A stretch of DNA of 12,613 nt from an uncultured Oscillospiraceae bacterium (GCA_934565425.1 CAKTHW010000040.1:1-12613), one strand, 5' to 3'; numbered from the stretch's first letter, positions 1 through 8,074 are shown. Notes: generated from the sequence alone by a model not told the origin. Translations and numbers: made by a program.

Positions 1-4
1 TGTT

Positions 5-33
5 AGTATACTAAATCCACACGCAATTGTCAA
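5..33 (-). promoter_or_regulatory. Sigma-A promoter facing left, out of the window
   Basis: On the minus strand a perfect -35 box TTGACA (28-33) is followed after 17 bases by TATACT (5-10), close to consensus. It must serve a gene beyond the left edge, divergent from metA. The -10 lies inside the 12-base palindrome TTAGTATACTAA (3-14), which could be an operator or just a product of the symmetric -10 sequence. The promoter call rests on sequence alone. Confidence 0.7.
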
Positions 34-63
34 GCACTTTTTGCAATTTTCCTGCACTTTTTT
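34..63. repeat. Two direct repeats GCACTTTTT, 20 bases apart
   Basis: GCACTTTTT occurs at 34-42 and again at 54-62, an offset of exactly 20 bases, or about two helical turns. The pair lies between the -35 box of the leftward promoter (28-33) and that of the metA promoter (81-86). Same-face spacing between divergent promoters suits a regulator binding site, but the T-rich units are simple and could be chance. Confidence 0.3.
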
Positions 64-80
64 CTTTTTCCCCTACCCGC

Positions 81-109
81 TTGTCTTTTGCGGCATTTTC
101 CGGTATAGT
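81..109 (+). promoter_or_regulatory. Probable metA promoter
   Basis: TTGTCT (81-86) and TATAGT (104-109) are separated by 17 bases, matching sigma-A spacing with one or two mismatches per box. Transcription would start near 116 and give a leader of about 150 bases before metA. I see no SAM riboswitch core, T-box motif or intrinsic terminator in that leader. Confidence 0.6.
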
Positions 110-149
110 AGTGAACAAGTACAATCTCAGAAGGGAGGTTCCTTATCCA

Positions 150-284
150 ATGACACGACAGGCTTACTTACGGCTGGTGCTGCGAATGCCCTTTGGGCTA
201 TGTTCTGAATCTTTCGCTGTCTGTCCCTACCCCGCTACCTATTATAATATAAGGAGGCTCTCTCATGCCCATCAAAATCCCTGA
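150..284 (+). CDS. Possible 44-codon upstream ORF in the metA leader
   Basis: An ATG at 150 follows the purine-rich GAAGGGAGG (about 11 bases upstream) and opens a 44-codon frame that runs 20 bases past the metA start in another frame. The predicted peptide starts MTRQAYLRLVLRM. It resembles no family I know and shows no clear run of Met or Cys codons of the kind an attenuator peptide would have. It has a ribosome site, lies between the metA promoter and metA, and overlaps the metA start, so its translation could influence metA initiation. It may equally be a chance ORF. Confidence 0.2.
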   Translation: MTRQAYLRLVLRMPFGLCSESFAVCPYPATYYNIRRLSHAHQNP

Positions 285-1221
285 CTCTCTCCCCGCCCGC
301 GCCATCCTGGAGGACGAGAACATCTTCGTCATGACGGAACACCGGGCCATCCTACAGGACATCCGCCCGTTGGAGCTGCTCATCCTGAACCTGATGCCCA
401 CGAAAATTGTGACCGAGACCCAGCTCATGCGCAAGCTCTCCAACTCCCCCCTCCAGGTGCAGGTGGAGCTGCTGCAGACCGCCAGCTACGTCCCCCAGCA
501 CATCGACCAGGATCACCTGAGCGCCTTCTATCGCACCTTCGACCAGGTGAAGGACCGCACCTACGACGGCATGATCATCACCGGCGCCCCTGTCGAAAAC
601 CTGGACTTCTGCGATGTGGAATACTGGGACGAGCTGTGTCAGATCATGGAGTGGAGCAAGGAACACGTCCATGCCACCCTGCACATCTGCTGGGGCGCTC
701 AGGCGGGGCTGTACTACCACTACGGCATCCAGAAGCACACCCTGCCGGAAAAGATGTTCGGCGTCTTCCCCCACAAGGTCATCCGTCCCCGCTCCCCCTG
801 GTTCCGGGGCTTTGACGATGTGTTCTACGCCCCCCACTCCCGTTACACCACGGTGCTGGAGGATGACATTTTGGCCGTGCCCGAGTTGCAGCTGCTGGCC
901 ACGTCGCCGGACGCCGGTGTTTATGCGGTGAAGAGCGAGGACAATCGTCGGTTCTTCATCATGGGGCACCCGGAGTACGACCCGGAGACGTTGAATCTGG
1001 AGTATCAGCGGGACGTGAAGGCCGGCAAAAAGATCGCCGTCCCCGCCCACTACTTCCCCAACGACGACCCCACTCAGCCCCCGGTGGTCACCTGGCGCAG
1101 CGCCGCCCAGCTGCTCTACAACAACTGGCTGAATTACTACGTCTACCAGGCAACGCCTTACAACCTGCGCAACGTGGGTAAGGAAGCGCCGAAGATTTCG
1201 ACCTCGTTCCTCAACAAATAA
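265..1221 (+). CDS. metA: Homoserine O-acetyltransferase (MetA family)
   Basis: This 318-residue cytoplasmic enzyme activates L-homoserine by acylating its hydroxyl, the first committed step of methionine synthesis. Most of the length matches the MetA family (E. coli MetA is about 309 residues). The acyl-enzyme Cys is C142 in HICWGAQAG, and the catalytic His/Glu pair is H235 and E237 in GHPEYD. Residue 111, in TGAPVENLDF, is Glu. In this family Glu111 marks acetyl-CoA users such as Bacillus cereus MetA, while Gly marks succinyl-CoA users such as E. coli, so acetyltransferase is inferred despite the common name succinyltransferase. The ATG at 265 has AAGGAGG (251-257) seven bases upstream. The gene appears to be transcribed alone, from the promoter near 81-109 to the terminator at 1232-1265. 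Confidence 0.97.
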   Translation: MPIKIPDSLPARAILEDENIFVMTEHRAILQDIRPLELLILNLMPTKIVTETQLMRKLSNSPLQVQVELLQTASYVPQHIDQDHLSAFYRTFDQVKDRTYDGMIITGAPVENLDFCDVEYWDELCQIMEWSKEHVHATLHICWGAQAGLYYHYGIQKHTLPEKMFGVFPHKVIRPRSPWFRGFDDVFYAPHSRYTTVLEDDILAVPELQLLATSPDAGVYAVKSEDNRRFFIMGHPEYDPETLNLEYQRDVKAGKKIAVPAHYFPNDDPTQPPVVTWRSAAQLLYNNWLNYYVYQATPYNLRNVGKEAPKISTSFLNK

Positions 1222-1231
1222 TATATAAGGT

Positions 1232-1265
1232 AAAACGGTGTGACCGCGTGTGTCACACCGTTTTT
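1232..1265. terminator. Two-way intrinsic terminator between metA and trpA
   Basis: The arms AAAACGGTGTGAC (1232-1244) and GTCACACCGTTTT (1252-1264) pair perfectly around a 7-base loop. On the plus strand the stem runs into TTTTTGTTTT, ending metA transcription. On the minus strand the mirrored arm ends in TTTT directly after trpA, so the same hairpin probably ends the trp operon too. Confidence 0.9.
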
Positions 1266-1268
1266 GTT

Positions 1269-2039
1269 TTATCGAAGCGCGTCTTTCATGCTCTTCACAT
1301 ATTCACCCACATATTTCGTCGCGTCCTTCCCATACTGTGCCAAAATCTTCACGATGGCCGACCCGACGATGGCCCCGTCAGACAAATCCGCCATCTGCTT
1401 GGCCTGCTCCGGCGTGGAAATGCCGAACCCGATGGCGCAGGGCACGTCGGTGTTCTCCCGCACCACCTCCACGATGGAGGCCAGGTCAGTCTTAATTTCG
1501 CTCCGGGTGCCGGTGACGCCCAGGCTGGAGACCAGGTACAGGAACCCTTCCGCCTCCTTGGCGATCATGGCGATGCGGTTGGCAGAGGTGGGGGCGATGA
1601 GGGAGATGAGGTCTACCCCGTACTGGTGGCAGAGGGGCAAAAACTCCTCCTTCTCCTCGAAGGGCAGGTCGGGCAAAATCAGCCCATCCATGCCGATGTC
1701 CCGACAGGTGGAGATGAATTGTTCCGCGCCGTAGGAAAATACCACATTGGCATAAGTCATGAACACCATGGGCACGGTGACGTCCTTGCGCAGCTCCCGC
1801 ACGAAGTCGAAAATCTTGTCCGTGGTCACGCCCCCCTGCAACGCCCGCAGGTTGGCCCCCTGGATGACCGGCCCTTCGGCAGTGGGGTCAGAGAACGGGA
1901 CGCCCAGCTCGATCAGGTCAGCGCCGTTCTGGACGGCGGCACGGACGGCGGCGGCGGTGGTGGCTAGGTCTGGGTCGCCGCAGGTGAGAAAGGCGATGAA
2001 GGCTTTGCCGTTTGCAAAGGCTCTGGCGATGTTACTCAT
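1269..2039 (-). CDS. trpA: Tryptophan synthase alpha subunit
   Basis: This 256-residue TIM-barrel subunit cleaves indole-3-glycerol phosphate to indole and glyceraldehyde 3-phosphate and passes indole through a tunnel to TrpB. The catalytic Glu is E44 in [11 protein letters not shown] (Glu49 in Salmonella). The residue equivalent to Salmonella Asp60 is Glu (E55, in DPTAEGP). The phosphate-binding end is seen in [15 protein letters not shown] and GAIVGSAIV. The ATG at 2039 is chosen because it begins the conserved MSNIARAF start, has GGGGAGG about six bases upstream and overlaps the trpB end by 8 bases. A longer in-frame extension into trpB has no family match. It is the last gene of the operon. 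Confidence 0.97.
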   Translation of the reverse strand: MSNIARAFANGKAFIAFLTCGDPDLATTAAAVRAAVQNGADLIELGVPFSDPTAEGPVIQGANLRALQGGVTTDKIFDFVRELRKDVTVPMVFMTYANVVFSYGAEQFISTCRDIGMDGLILPDLPFEEKEEFLPLCHQYGVDLISLIAPTSANRIAMIAKEAEGFLYLVSSLGVTGTRSEIKTDLASIVEVVRENTDVPCAIGFGISTPEQAKQMADLSDGAIVGSAIVKILAQYGKDATKYVGEYVKSMKDALR

Positions 2040-3222
2040 GAAGATCCTCCCCTCTGTAACGGGCGATGGCGGCGCAATCCTTGTCTCCTCGACCGGAAAT
2101 GGTGATGACGATGATCTGATCCTTGTCCAGGGTGGGCGCCAGCTTCTGCGCATAGGCCACCGCATGGGCGGACTCAATGGCGGGGATGATGCCCTCGGTC
2201 TTGGCCAGGTACTCAAAGGCGCACACCGCCTCCTCGTCCGTGACCGGCACATACTCCGCTCGCCCAATGTCGTGCAGGTGTGCGTGCTCCGGCCCCACAC
2301 CGGGGTAGTCCAGTCCGGCGGAGATGGAGTAGACCGGGGCGATCTGGCCGTACTTGTCTTGGCAGAAGTAGGACTTCATGCCATGAAAAATGCCCAGCCG
2401 ACCGGTGGCGATGGTGGCCGCCGTCTCGAAGGTGTCCACCCCCCGGCCTGCCGCCTCACAGCCGATGAGCCGCACGCCGGGGTCGTCGATGAAGTGGTAA
2501 AAGCTGCCGATGGCGTTGGAGCCGCCGCCCACACAGGCGATGACCGCATCGGGCAGGCGTCCCTCCTTTTCCAGCATCTGCGCCTTGATCTCCTTGGAAA
2601 TGACCGCCTGGAAGTCCCGCACGATGGTGGGGAACGGGTGAGGCCCCATGACAGAGCCGAGACAATAGTGGGTGTCATCGATCCGGGACGTCCACTCCCG
2701 CATAGCCTCGGACACCGCGTCCTTGAGGGTCGCCGTGCCGCTGGTCACCGGGATGACCTCCGCCCCCAGCAGGCGCATCCGGTACACGTTCAGCGCCTGG
2801 CGGATGGTGTCCTCCTCACCCATGAACACCACGCACTCCATGCCCATCAGGGCGGCGGCGGTGGCGGTGGCGACCCCGTGCTGACCGGCGCCGGTCTCTG
2901 CAATGAGGCGGGTCTTGCCCATCTTCTTAGCCAGCAGCGCCTGACCCAGCACGTTGTTGATCTTGTGGGCGCCGGTGTGGTTCAAGTCCTCCCGTTTCAG
3001 GTAGATCTTTGCACCGCCCAGGTCACGGGTCATCTTCTCCGCATAGTACAGCCGAGAGGGGCGGCCGGCGTACTCGTTAAACAGCTCGGTCAGCTCCCGA
3101 TTGAATTCCGGATCGTTTTTATAATAGTTGTACGCCTCCTCCAGCTCGATGACTGCGTTCATCAGCGTCTCCGGGATATACTGTCCGCCGTGTATCCCGA
3201 ACCGTCCCTTGGGATTGGTCAT
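2032..3222 (-). CDS. trpB: Tryptophan synthase beta subunit
   Basis: This 396-residue PLP enzyme condenses indole with L-serine to give L-tryptophan. The PLP Schiff-base lysine is K87 in HTGAHKINN, the catalytic Glu is E109 in AETGAGQHG, and the phosphate-binding loop is GGGSNAIG (232-239). The length and the N-terminus ([15 protein letters not shown]) are those of the TrpB1 form that pairs with TrpA, not the stand-alone TrpB2. The start overlaps the trpF stop as ATGA (3219-3222) and the end overlaps the trpA start by 8 bases, so translation is probably coupled across all three genes. Confidence 0.98.
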   Translation of the reverse strand: MTNPKGRFGIHGGQYIPETLMNAVIELEEAYNYYKNDPEFNRELTELFNEYAGRPSRLYYAEKMTRDLGGAKIYLKREDLNHTGAHKINNVLGQALLAKKMGKTRLIAETGAGQHGVATATAAALMGMECVVFMGEEDTIRQALNVYRMRLLGAEVIPVTSGTATLKDAVSEAMREWTSRIDDTHYCLGSVMGPHPFPTIVRDFQAVISKEIKAQMLEKEGRLPDAVIACVGGGSNAIGSFYHFIDDPGVRLIGCEAAGRGVDTFETAATIATGRLGIFHGMKSYFCQDKYGQIAPVYSISAGLDYPGVGPEHAHLHDIGRAEYVPVTDEEAVCAFEYLAKTEGIIPAIESAHAVAYAQKLAPTLDKDQIIVITISGRGDKDCAAIARYRGEDLHE

Positions 3223-3827
3223 AGCATTGCTTCCTTTCTCACCGCAGCCACAAACTGCGCTATTTTCTCTTGGTCTTTTCGCCCGTCCGTCTCGATGCCT
3301 GAGCTGACATCCACCCCGTAGGGGTGCGCCTGTCGGACTGCGCCGCTTACATTCTGCGCATCCAGCCCACCGGCCAGAAAGTAGGGGCGGTCAACGTATC
3401 GGAGCAGGTTCCAGTCGAACACCTGCCCCGTCCCTGCGCCGGAGTCCAGCAGGATACAGTCTGCTGCGCTGGTCTGAGCCGGCACCAGGTCGCCCACGCA
3501 CCGCACCTGGAACGCCTGCCAGATGGGATGCTCGGTCTGCCGCCGCAGCATTTGAATGTAGCCGTCCTCCTCGTGCCCGTGGAGCTGCGCCACGTCGATG
3601 ACGCCCTCATGAAGCAGCCTTGCCACCTGATCCACCGGCGCATCCACAAACACGCCCACCGCTTGGATGCCCTCGTCCAGCACCTCTTTCAGCGCCTTCG
3701 CCTGGGTTGGAGTCACAAAGCGGCGGCTCTTGGGGGCGAACACGAATCCCACATAATCCGGTCTCAGCCGGTTGGCGGCCTGGATGTCCTCCAAACGGGT
3801 CAGGCCGCACAATTTTATCTTGGTCAT
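3219..3827 (-). CDS. trpF: Phosphoribosylanthranilate isomerase
   Basis: This 202-residue TIM barrel performs the Amadori rearrangement of N-(5-phosphoribosyl)anthranilate to the carboxyphenylaminodeoxyribulose phosphate used by TrpC. The general-base Cys is C7 in KIKLCGLTR and the general-acid Asp is D128 in [10 protein letters not shown]. The C-terminal phosphate site is seen in LAGGLDAQN and GVDVSSGIE. The ATG at 3827 shares its A with the trpC TGA stop (TGATG) and follows a GAGG site. The reading frame stays open far upstream inside trpC, but that stretch is an overlapping-frame artefact. TrpF is a separate protein here, not fused to TrpC as in enterobacteria. Confidence 0.97.
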   Translation of the reverse strand: MTKIKLCGLTRLEDIQAANRLRPDYVGFVFAPKSRRFVTPTQAKALKEVLDEGIQAVGVFVDAPVDQVARLLHEGVIDVAQLHGHEEDGYIQMLRRQTEHPIWQAFQVRCVGDLVPAQTSAADCILLDSGAGTGQVFDWNLLRYVDRPYFLAGGLDAQNVSGAVRQAHPYGVDVSSGIETDGRKDQEKIAQFVAAVRKEAML

Positions 3828-4606
3828 CACACGCCTCGCAGTTCTGCCAGCTTGGCGTGCTTGTCCGCCGCCCGCATCAGGGTCTCGCCGATGAGCACCG
3901 CATCTGCCCCGATGGCACGCAGCTCCGCCACGTCCTGGGCGCTGCGCACGCCGCTCTCGGACACGAACAATACGTCCGGCGGGAGGAGCGCCCGCAGGCG
4001 CTTGCTGTTCTCCGTGTCCACGGAGAAGGTTTTCAGGTTCCGGTTGTTCACCCCGATGACCCGCGCGCCGGCACGCAGCGCCATCTTCACCTCGGCTTCG
4101 TCGTGGGCTTCCACCAGCGCCGACAGACCCAGGGTATCGCAGAGGGCGATGGAGTCCCGAATCTCCCCTTCCTTTAAAAGGGAGCAGATGAGCAGCACCG
4201 CCGAAGCGCCCAGCATTTTGGCCTGGTAGATCATGTATTCGTCCACCGTAAAATCCTTCCGCAGACAGGGGATGTCCACGGCGGCGGCGATGTCGCTGAG
4301 ATACTGGTCGCTGCCCAGGAACCACTTTGGCTCGGTCAGCACTGAGATGGCGTCCGCCCCGGCAAATTCGTAAGCGCGGGCGATGTCCAGATAGGGGAAC
4401 TCCGGCGCGATGAGCCCTTTGGAGGGGGACGCCTTCTTGCACTCGCAGATGAAGGACAGGTCAGGCTTACGCAGCGCCTTCTCAAAGGCGAAGTCCCCCA
4501 CCGGCAGCGCCAGCGCCTGGGCTTTCAAAGTCTCCAATGACACCCGCGCCTTGTCTCGCGCCACCCGTTCCCGGGCGTAGTCCGCCAGTTGGTCTAAGAT
4601 GTTCAT
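3827..4606 (-). CDS. trpC: Indole-3-glycerol phosphate synthase
   Basis: This 259-residue TIM barrel decarboxylates and closes the ring of the TrpF product to form indole-3-glycerol phosphate, the TrpA substrate. Family signatures appear in order: [13 protein letters not shown] (52-64, with E55 and K57), [12 protein letters not shown] (88-99), LRKDF (115-119, with K117), LVEAHDE (164-170), GVNNRNL (185-191) and SESGV near residue 216. The length is normal. The start overlaps the trpD stop as ATGA (4603-4606). Confidence 0.98.
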   Translation of the reverse strand: MNILDQLADYARERVARDKARVSLETLKAQALALPVGDFAFEKALRKPDLSFICECKKASPSKGLIAPEFPYLDIARAYEFAGADAISVLTEPKWFLGSDQYLSDIAAAVDIPCLRKDFTVDEYMIYQAKMLGASAVLLICSLLKEGEIRDSIALCDTLGLSALVEAHDEAEVKMALRAGARVIGVNNRNLKTFSVDTENSKRLRALLPPDVLFVSESGVRSAQDVAELRAIGADAVLIGETLMRAADKHAKLAELRGV

Positions 4607-5634
4607 GCCTCTGCCTCCGGACGGTTGCTGACCTCGATGAGCCGTTCCAGGGTTTTGAGCGCCTTGCCGGAGTCAATCAGCTCCGCCGCCAGGGCGACGC
4701 CTTCCTTCATGGTCTCCGCCTTGCCGCCGATGTAGAGGGCAGCGCCGGCGTTCATCAGGACGGCGTTGCGCTTGTGCCCCTGCGCTCCTTTTAGGATGTT
4801 CAACGTAATCTGGGCGTTCTCCGCCGGAGTGCCGCCTCTCAAATCTTCCTTGGTGCAGCGCTGGAAGCCAAAGTCCTCCGGCGTGATGACCTCTGTCTTG
4901 AACCAGCCGTCCCGCATCTCACAGATGGTGGTGGGGGCACTCAACGAAATCTCGTCCAGCTTGTCCTGTCCGTAGACCACCATGCCCCGCTTGACGCCCA
5001 GATTGATGAGCACCTGCGCCAGCGGCTCCACCAGGTATTCGTCATAGACGCCCAGCAGCTGCATGGTGGGACTGCCCGGATTGGTCAGGGGACCCAGGAT
5101 GTTGAAGACGGTACGGATGCCCAGTTCCTTGCGGATGGGGCCCACGTATTTCATGGAGGTGTGATATTTCTGAGCGAAGAAGAAGCACATGCCCACCTCG
5201 TTCAGCAGCTCCACGCATTTCGCCGGGCTCTGCTCGATGTTCACCCCCAACGCCTCCAGGCAATCCGCCGTGCCGCATTTGGAGGACGCCGCTCGGTTGC
5301 CGTGCTTGGCCACCTTCATGCCGCCGGCAGCGGCCACCAGGGCGGAGGTGGTGGAGATGTTGAAGCTGTGGGCGTTGTCGCCGCCGGTGCCGACAATTTC
5401 AAATAAGTCCATGTCCGTCTTGACCGGAATGGCGTGATCCCGCATGGCGGCGGCGCAGCCGGCGATTTCATCGGTGGTCTCCGCCCGGGCGCTCTTGGTG
5501 GACAGGGCGGCTAAAAAAGCGGCGTTCTGAGTGGGGGTGGTCTCACCGCTCATGATCTCGTTCATAACGGTGTAGGCTTCGTCATAGGTCAAATCCTGCT
5601 TATCTACGATCTTTACAATGGCTTCCTGAATCAT
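4603..5634 (-). CDS. trpD: Anthranilate phosphoribosyltransferase
   Basis: This 343-residue enzyme transfers phosphoribose from PRPP to anthranilate. The PRPP and magnesium site is GTGGD (82-86), followed by [12 protein letters not shown] (110-121), with NILGPLTNP near 178-186. The length fits a monofunctional TrpD with no glutaminase fused in front. The gene starts three bases after the trpG stop, the only junction in the operon without an overlap. The strong AGGAGG at the end of trpG, ahead of this ATG, suggests it can recruit ribosomes itself. Confidence 0.98.
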   Translation of the reverse strand: MIQEAIVKIVDKQDLTYDEAYTVMNEIMSGETTPTQNAAFLAALSTKSARAETTDEIAGCAAAMRDHAIPVKTDMDLFEIVGTGGDNAHSFNISTTSALVAAAGGMKVAKHGNRAASSKCGTADCLEALGVNIEQSPAKCVELLNEVGMCFFFAQKYHTSMKYVGPIRKELGIRTVFNILGPLTNPGSPTMQLLGVYDEYLVEPLAQVLINLGVKRGMVVYGQDKLDEISLSAPTTICEMRDGWFKTEVITPEDFGFQRCTKEDLRGGTPAENAQITLNILKGAQGHKRNAVLMNAGAALYIGGKAETMKEGVALAAELIDSGKALKTLERLIEVSNRPEAEA

Positions 5635-5637
5635 GGT

Positions 5638-6207
5638 TCAAACCTCCTGGATGAAATTTCGTAACATGGTCTTCCCGTCCGGCGTCAGGATGGACTCCGG
5701 ATGGAACTGCACCCCAAAGATGGGGTACTCTTTGTGCTGCACCGCCATCACTTCCCCGTCGGTGGTGCGGCCGGTGACGGTCAGGCAGTCGGGGATGGTG
5801 GCTGCGTCTGCCGCCAGGGAGTGGTAGCGCGCCACCGGCGCGATTTCCGGACACCCGCGGAACAGCGGGCAATCTAAATCAAACTGCACCTGAGACTGTT
5901 TCCCGTGCATGAGCTGCTTGGCGTAGGTGACGGTGGCGCCGAAGGCGGCGCAGATGGCTTGGTGTCCTAAGCAGACGCCCAGGATGGGGATTTCCTTCCC
6001 CAGGGTCTTGGCCACTTCCATGGTCACGCCAGCGTCCTCCGGTCTCCCGGGGCCGGGCGAGAGGATGATGCGGTCGGGGTGGAGCGCGCGAATCTCCTCC
6101 ACCGTCAGGGCGTCGTTGCGGATGACTTTGATATCCGGTTCCAGCTCTCCCACCAGCTGATAGAGGTTATAGGAGAAGCTGTCGTAATTGTCGATGAGTA
6201 AGATCAT
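5638..6207 (-). CDS. trpG: Anthranilate synthase glutaminase subunit (component II)
   Basis: This 189-residue class I glutamine amidotransferase supplies ammonia to TrpE. The catalytic triad is visible: C79 in LGVCLGHQ, and H169 and E171 in VQFHPESIL. The oxyanion segment SPGPGRPEDAG (50-60) and the N-terminus LLIDNYDSFSYNL are typical. Anthranilate synthase TrpG and PabA share these features, so the protein might also serve folate synthesis if no separate PabA exists. Its place between trpE and trpD makes tryptophan its main role. It overlaps the trpE stop as ATGA (6204-6207). Confidence 0.97.
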   Translation of the reverse strand: MILLIDNYDSFSYNLYQLVGELEPDIKVIRNDALTVEEIRALHPDRIILSPGPGRPEDAGVTMEVAKTLGKEIPILGVCLGHQAICAAFGATVTYAKQLMHGKQSQVQFDLDCPLFRGCPEIAPVARYHSLAADAATIPDCLTVTGRTTDGEVMAVQHKEYPIFGVQFHPESILTPDGKTMLRNFIQEV

Positions 6208-7670
6208 AACGTTTCCTCCTGTGCCAGCTCCAGCGCCTTCAGGGACGCTCTGGCCTTATTGAGGCACTCCTGGTACTCGGTCTCCGGCACCGAGTCCGCC
6301 ACAATGCCCGCTCCGGAGCGGACGAACACCTTGCCGTTTTTCTTGTAGGCGATGCGGATGGCGATGCAGGTGTCCAGGTTTCCGCTGAAGTCGATGTAGC
6401 CGATGGCGCCGCCGTAGATGCCCCGCTTGTTGTTCTCCAGCTCGCCGATGAGCTGGCAGGCGCGGATTTTGGGTGCGCCGGACAGGGTGCCGGCCGGTAA
6501 GACCGCTTCCACCGCGTCCAAGGCGTCCTTGTCGGGGCGTATCTCACCGCGGACGGTGGAGCCGATGTGCATGACGTGGGAGAAGCGCTCAATGGAGTGG
6601 AATTTCTCCACTTGGACGGTGCCGAACTGACTAATTTTCCCCAGGTCGTTCCGCCCCAAGTCCACCAGCATATTGTGTTCCGCCAGCTCCTTCTCGTCCG
6701 CCAGCAGCTCCTGTTCCAGTGCCAGGTCTTCCGCCTCGGTCTTGCCTCTGGGACGGGTACCGGCCAAAGGGAAGGTGTGCAAAATCCCGTTCTCCAGCTT
6801 CACCAAGGTCTCTGGAGATGCGCCAGCCACTTCCACATCGGTGCCGGAGAAGTAGAACATATAGGGAGAGGGGTTGATGGTGCGGAGGACGCGGTAGGTA
6901 TTGAGCAGGCTGCCCTCGAAGGGGGCGCTGAGCCGGTTGGAGAGGACGATCTGGAAGATGTCCCCCTCCCGGATGTACTCCTTGGCACGCTCCACCATGG
7001 CGCAGAACTGCGCCTCATCGAACAGGGGCGTCACCGCCCCCAGCAGCTTCCCGCCAGGTTCCTCCTTCTTCTCCCCATGCCGCAGCAGCTCCGCCAGCTG
7101 GTGCAGCTCCAGCACTGCCTTGTTGTAGCCTACCTCCACGTCATCCAGGGACATATTGACGATGAGCACAATTTTCTGCCGGGCGTGGTCGAAGGCGATA
7201 ACCTTGTCAAAGAGCATCAAGTCCACGTCCTGAAACGCCTCACTGTCCTCCACCGGACACTTCACGGATGGCTCGCTGTAGGCCAGGTAGTCGTAGGAGA
7301 AGTAGCCCACCAGACCGCCGGTGAAGGAGGGCAGGTAGTCGAAGCGAGGGCTTTTGTAGTCCGCCAAGATCTGGCGGAGGTAGTCAGACGGGTTGTCGGT
7401 GTGAATCTTGAAGTTGCCCGCCCGCAGCTCGCCGTCGATGCACTTCACTTCCAGCTTGGGATCAAACCCCAGGAAGGTGTACCGCCCCCACTTCTCGTTG
7501 GCCAGGGCGGACTCCAGCAGGTAGCAGTGGGTGGATACGTTTTTGAGAATCTTCATGGTCTCGATGGGGGTGGTGAAATCGGACAGCAGCTCACAGCTGA
7601 CCGGCAGGACGTCATACTGCCCGGTGGCGGCGATGCGCTGGACTTCGGCAAATTCAGGTAAACATTTCAT
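6204..7670 (-). CDS. trpE: Anthranilate synthase component I
   Basis: This 488-residue chorismate-using subunit makes anthranilate with TrpG. The N-terminal regulatory domain holds LLES (51-54), the element that binds L-tryptophan for feedback inhibition. The C-terminal chorismate-binding domain shows SPYMFYF, GASPETLV, PLAGTRPRG, ELAEHNMLVDLGRND, LPAGTLSGAPK and YGGAIGYID. The ATG at 7670 is chosen because AAGGAGG lies about 10 bases upstream and the protein then starts like other TrpE proteins. The longer in-frame reading would translate the leader terminators. It is the first gene of the operon, so TrpE is controlled by the T-box at transcription and probably by tryptophan at the enzyme. 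Confidence 0.98.
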   Translation of the reverse strand: MKCLPEFAEVQRIAATGQYDVLPVSCELLSDFTTPIETMKILKNVSTHCYLLESALANEKWGRYTFLGFDPKLEVKCIDGELRAGNFKIHTDNPSDYLRQILADYKSPRFDYLPSFTGGLVGYFSYDYLAYSEPSVKCPVEDSEAFQDVDLMLFDKVIAFDHARQKIVLIVNMSLDDVEVGYNKAVLELHQLAELLRHGEKKEEPGGKLLGAVTPLFDEAQFCAMVERAKEYIREGDIFQIVLSNRLSAPFEGSLLNTYRVLRTINPSPYMFYFSGTDVEVAGASPETLVKLENGILHTFPLAGTRPRGKTEAEDLALEQELLADEKELAEHNMLVDLGRNDLGKISQFGTVQVEKFHSIERFSHVMHIGSTVRGEIRPDKDALDAVEAVLPAGTLSGAPKIRACQLIGELENNKRGIYGGAIGYIDFSGNLDTCIAIRIAYKKNGKVFVRSGAGIVADSVPETEYQECLNKARASLKALELAQEETL

Positions 7671-7692
7671 GGCTCTCTGCCTCCTTGTGACG

Positions 7693-7727
7693 AAAAAAAC
7701 TCCTCTGACGCTGCCGTCAGAGGAGTT
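7693..7727 (-). terminator. Second leader terminator, just upstream of trpE
   Basis: On the minus strand AACTCCTCTGACG (7727-7715) and CGTCAGAGGAGTT (7710-7698) form a perfect 13-pair stem with loop GCAG, followed by a run of T (7697-7693). It ends only about 6 bases before the trpE ribosome site. It is in addition to the normal T-box terminator at 7740-7780. Unopposed, it should strongly limit trp transcription, so some antitermination is expected. Confidence 0.85.
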
Positions 7728-7739
7728 GCAAACGCAAAC

Positions 7740-7780
7740 AAAAAACGCCCCTGACAGCAGAAAATCGCTTGTCAAGGACG
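7740..7780 (-). terminator. T-box-controlled terminator of the trp leader
   Basis: On the minus strand CGTCCTTGACA (7780-7770) pairs with TGTCAGGGGCG (7756-7746) in 11 pairs, two of them G-U, followed by six T (7745-7740). The outer part of its 5' arm, CGTCCTT, is also the 3' side of the antiterminator, giving the standard mutually exclusive T-box arrangement. Confidence 0.85.
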
Positions 7781-7996
7781 AATAATCCAACATTATCCGC
7801 GGTACCACCTTGCTTCACAGGTTTCATGACCCTGTGCCCTCAGCAGGATACGAACATATCCCCGGCAAATCACGTCTGCCTCCAACGTCGCAGCATACTC
7901 CGGCCCGCAAAAGCCGTTTTCCCTGCGCCCTCCGCGGTCCATTTGACAAGTCGTGTCTCACCTGGTTCTCAGCCTCCCAAGCTCTCTGTAAAGGCG
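7740..7996 (-). promoter_or_regulatory. T-box riboswitch sensing tRNA-Trp
   Basis: The leader RNA binds uncharged tRNA and decides whether the trp operon is transcribed. The T-box core AAGGTGGTACCGCGG lies at 7811-7797, with the acceptor-binding bulge TGGTACC. The antiterminator (7811-7774) pairs AAGG with CCTT below the bulge and GCGGATAAT with ATTATTCGT above it, and shares CGTCCTT with the terminator at 7740-7780. Stem III is CACAGG/CCTGTG (7836-7816). Stem I probably runs from CGCCTTT (7996) to GAGGGCG (7925). In its 3' side TGG at 7941-7939, within AAATGGACC, is the best specifier candidate and encodes Trp, matching the genes downstream. The T-box identity is firm. The specifier position and the stem I and II folds were drawn by eye. 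Confidence 0.93.
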
Positions 7997-8045
7997 TCCT
8001 TGCCGTTATCTCCGCTTCAACGGTTTGAAGTATTGAATTGCCCAA

Positions 8046-8074
8046 AGTATACCACACCCCTCCCCCGCTGTCAA
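8046..8074 (-). promoter_or_regulatory. trp operon promoter
   Basis: On the minus strand TTGACA (8074-8069) and TATACT (8051-8046) are separated by 17 bases, close to a perfect sigma-A promoter. Transcription would begin near 8039, giving a leader of about 370 bases before trpE. A small hairpin, CTTCAA-ACCG-TTGAAG (8030-8015), sits at the 5' end of the transcript ahead of stem I. A strong unregulated promoter fits control by antitermination further down. Confidence 0.85.

Noticed and set aside
243..248. TATAAT close to metA as a second promoter
   Set aside because: A transcript from it would start inside the metA ribosome site (251-257), and no -35 box is found at the right distance.
352..1050. 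A 232-codon open frame on the minus strand inside metA
   Set aside because: Antisense to metA, no promoter or ribosome site and no recognisable domain.
1759..3321. A 520-codon open frame on the plus strand opposite trpA, trpB and the end of trpF
   Set aside because: It is antisense to well-supported trp genes, has no recognisable domain and is the kind of long open frame that GC-rich codon usage leaves on the opposite strand.
6567..7661. A 364-codon open frame on the plus strand opposite trpE
   Set aside because: Antisense to trpE, with low-complexity His/Gln/Val/Leu-rich content and no motif.
7671..7808. A 46-residue N-terminal extension of TrpE
   Set aside because: It would translate through both leader terminators and has no ribosome site; ATG 7670 has AAGGAGG and gives the normal TrpE start.
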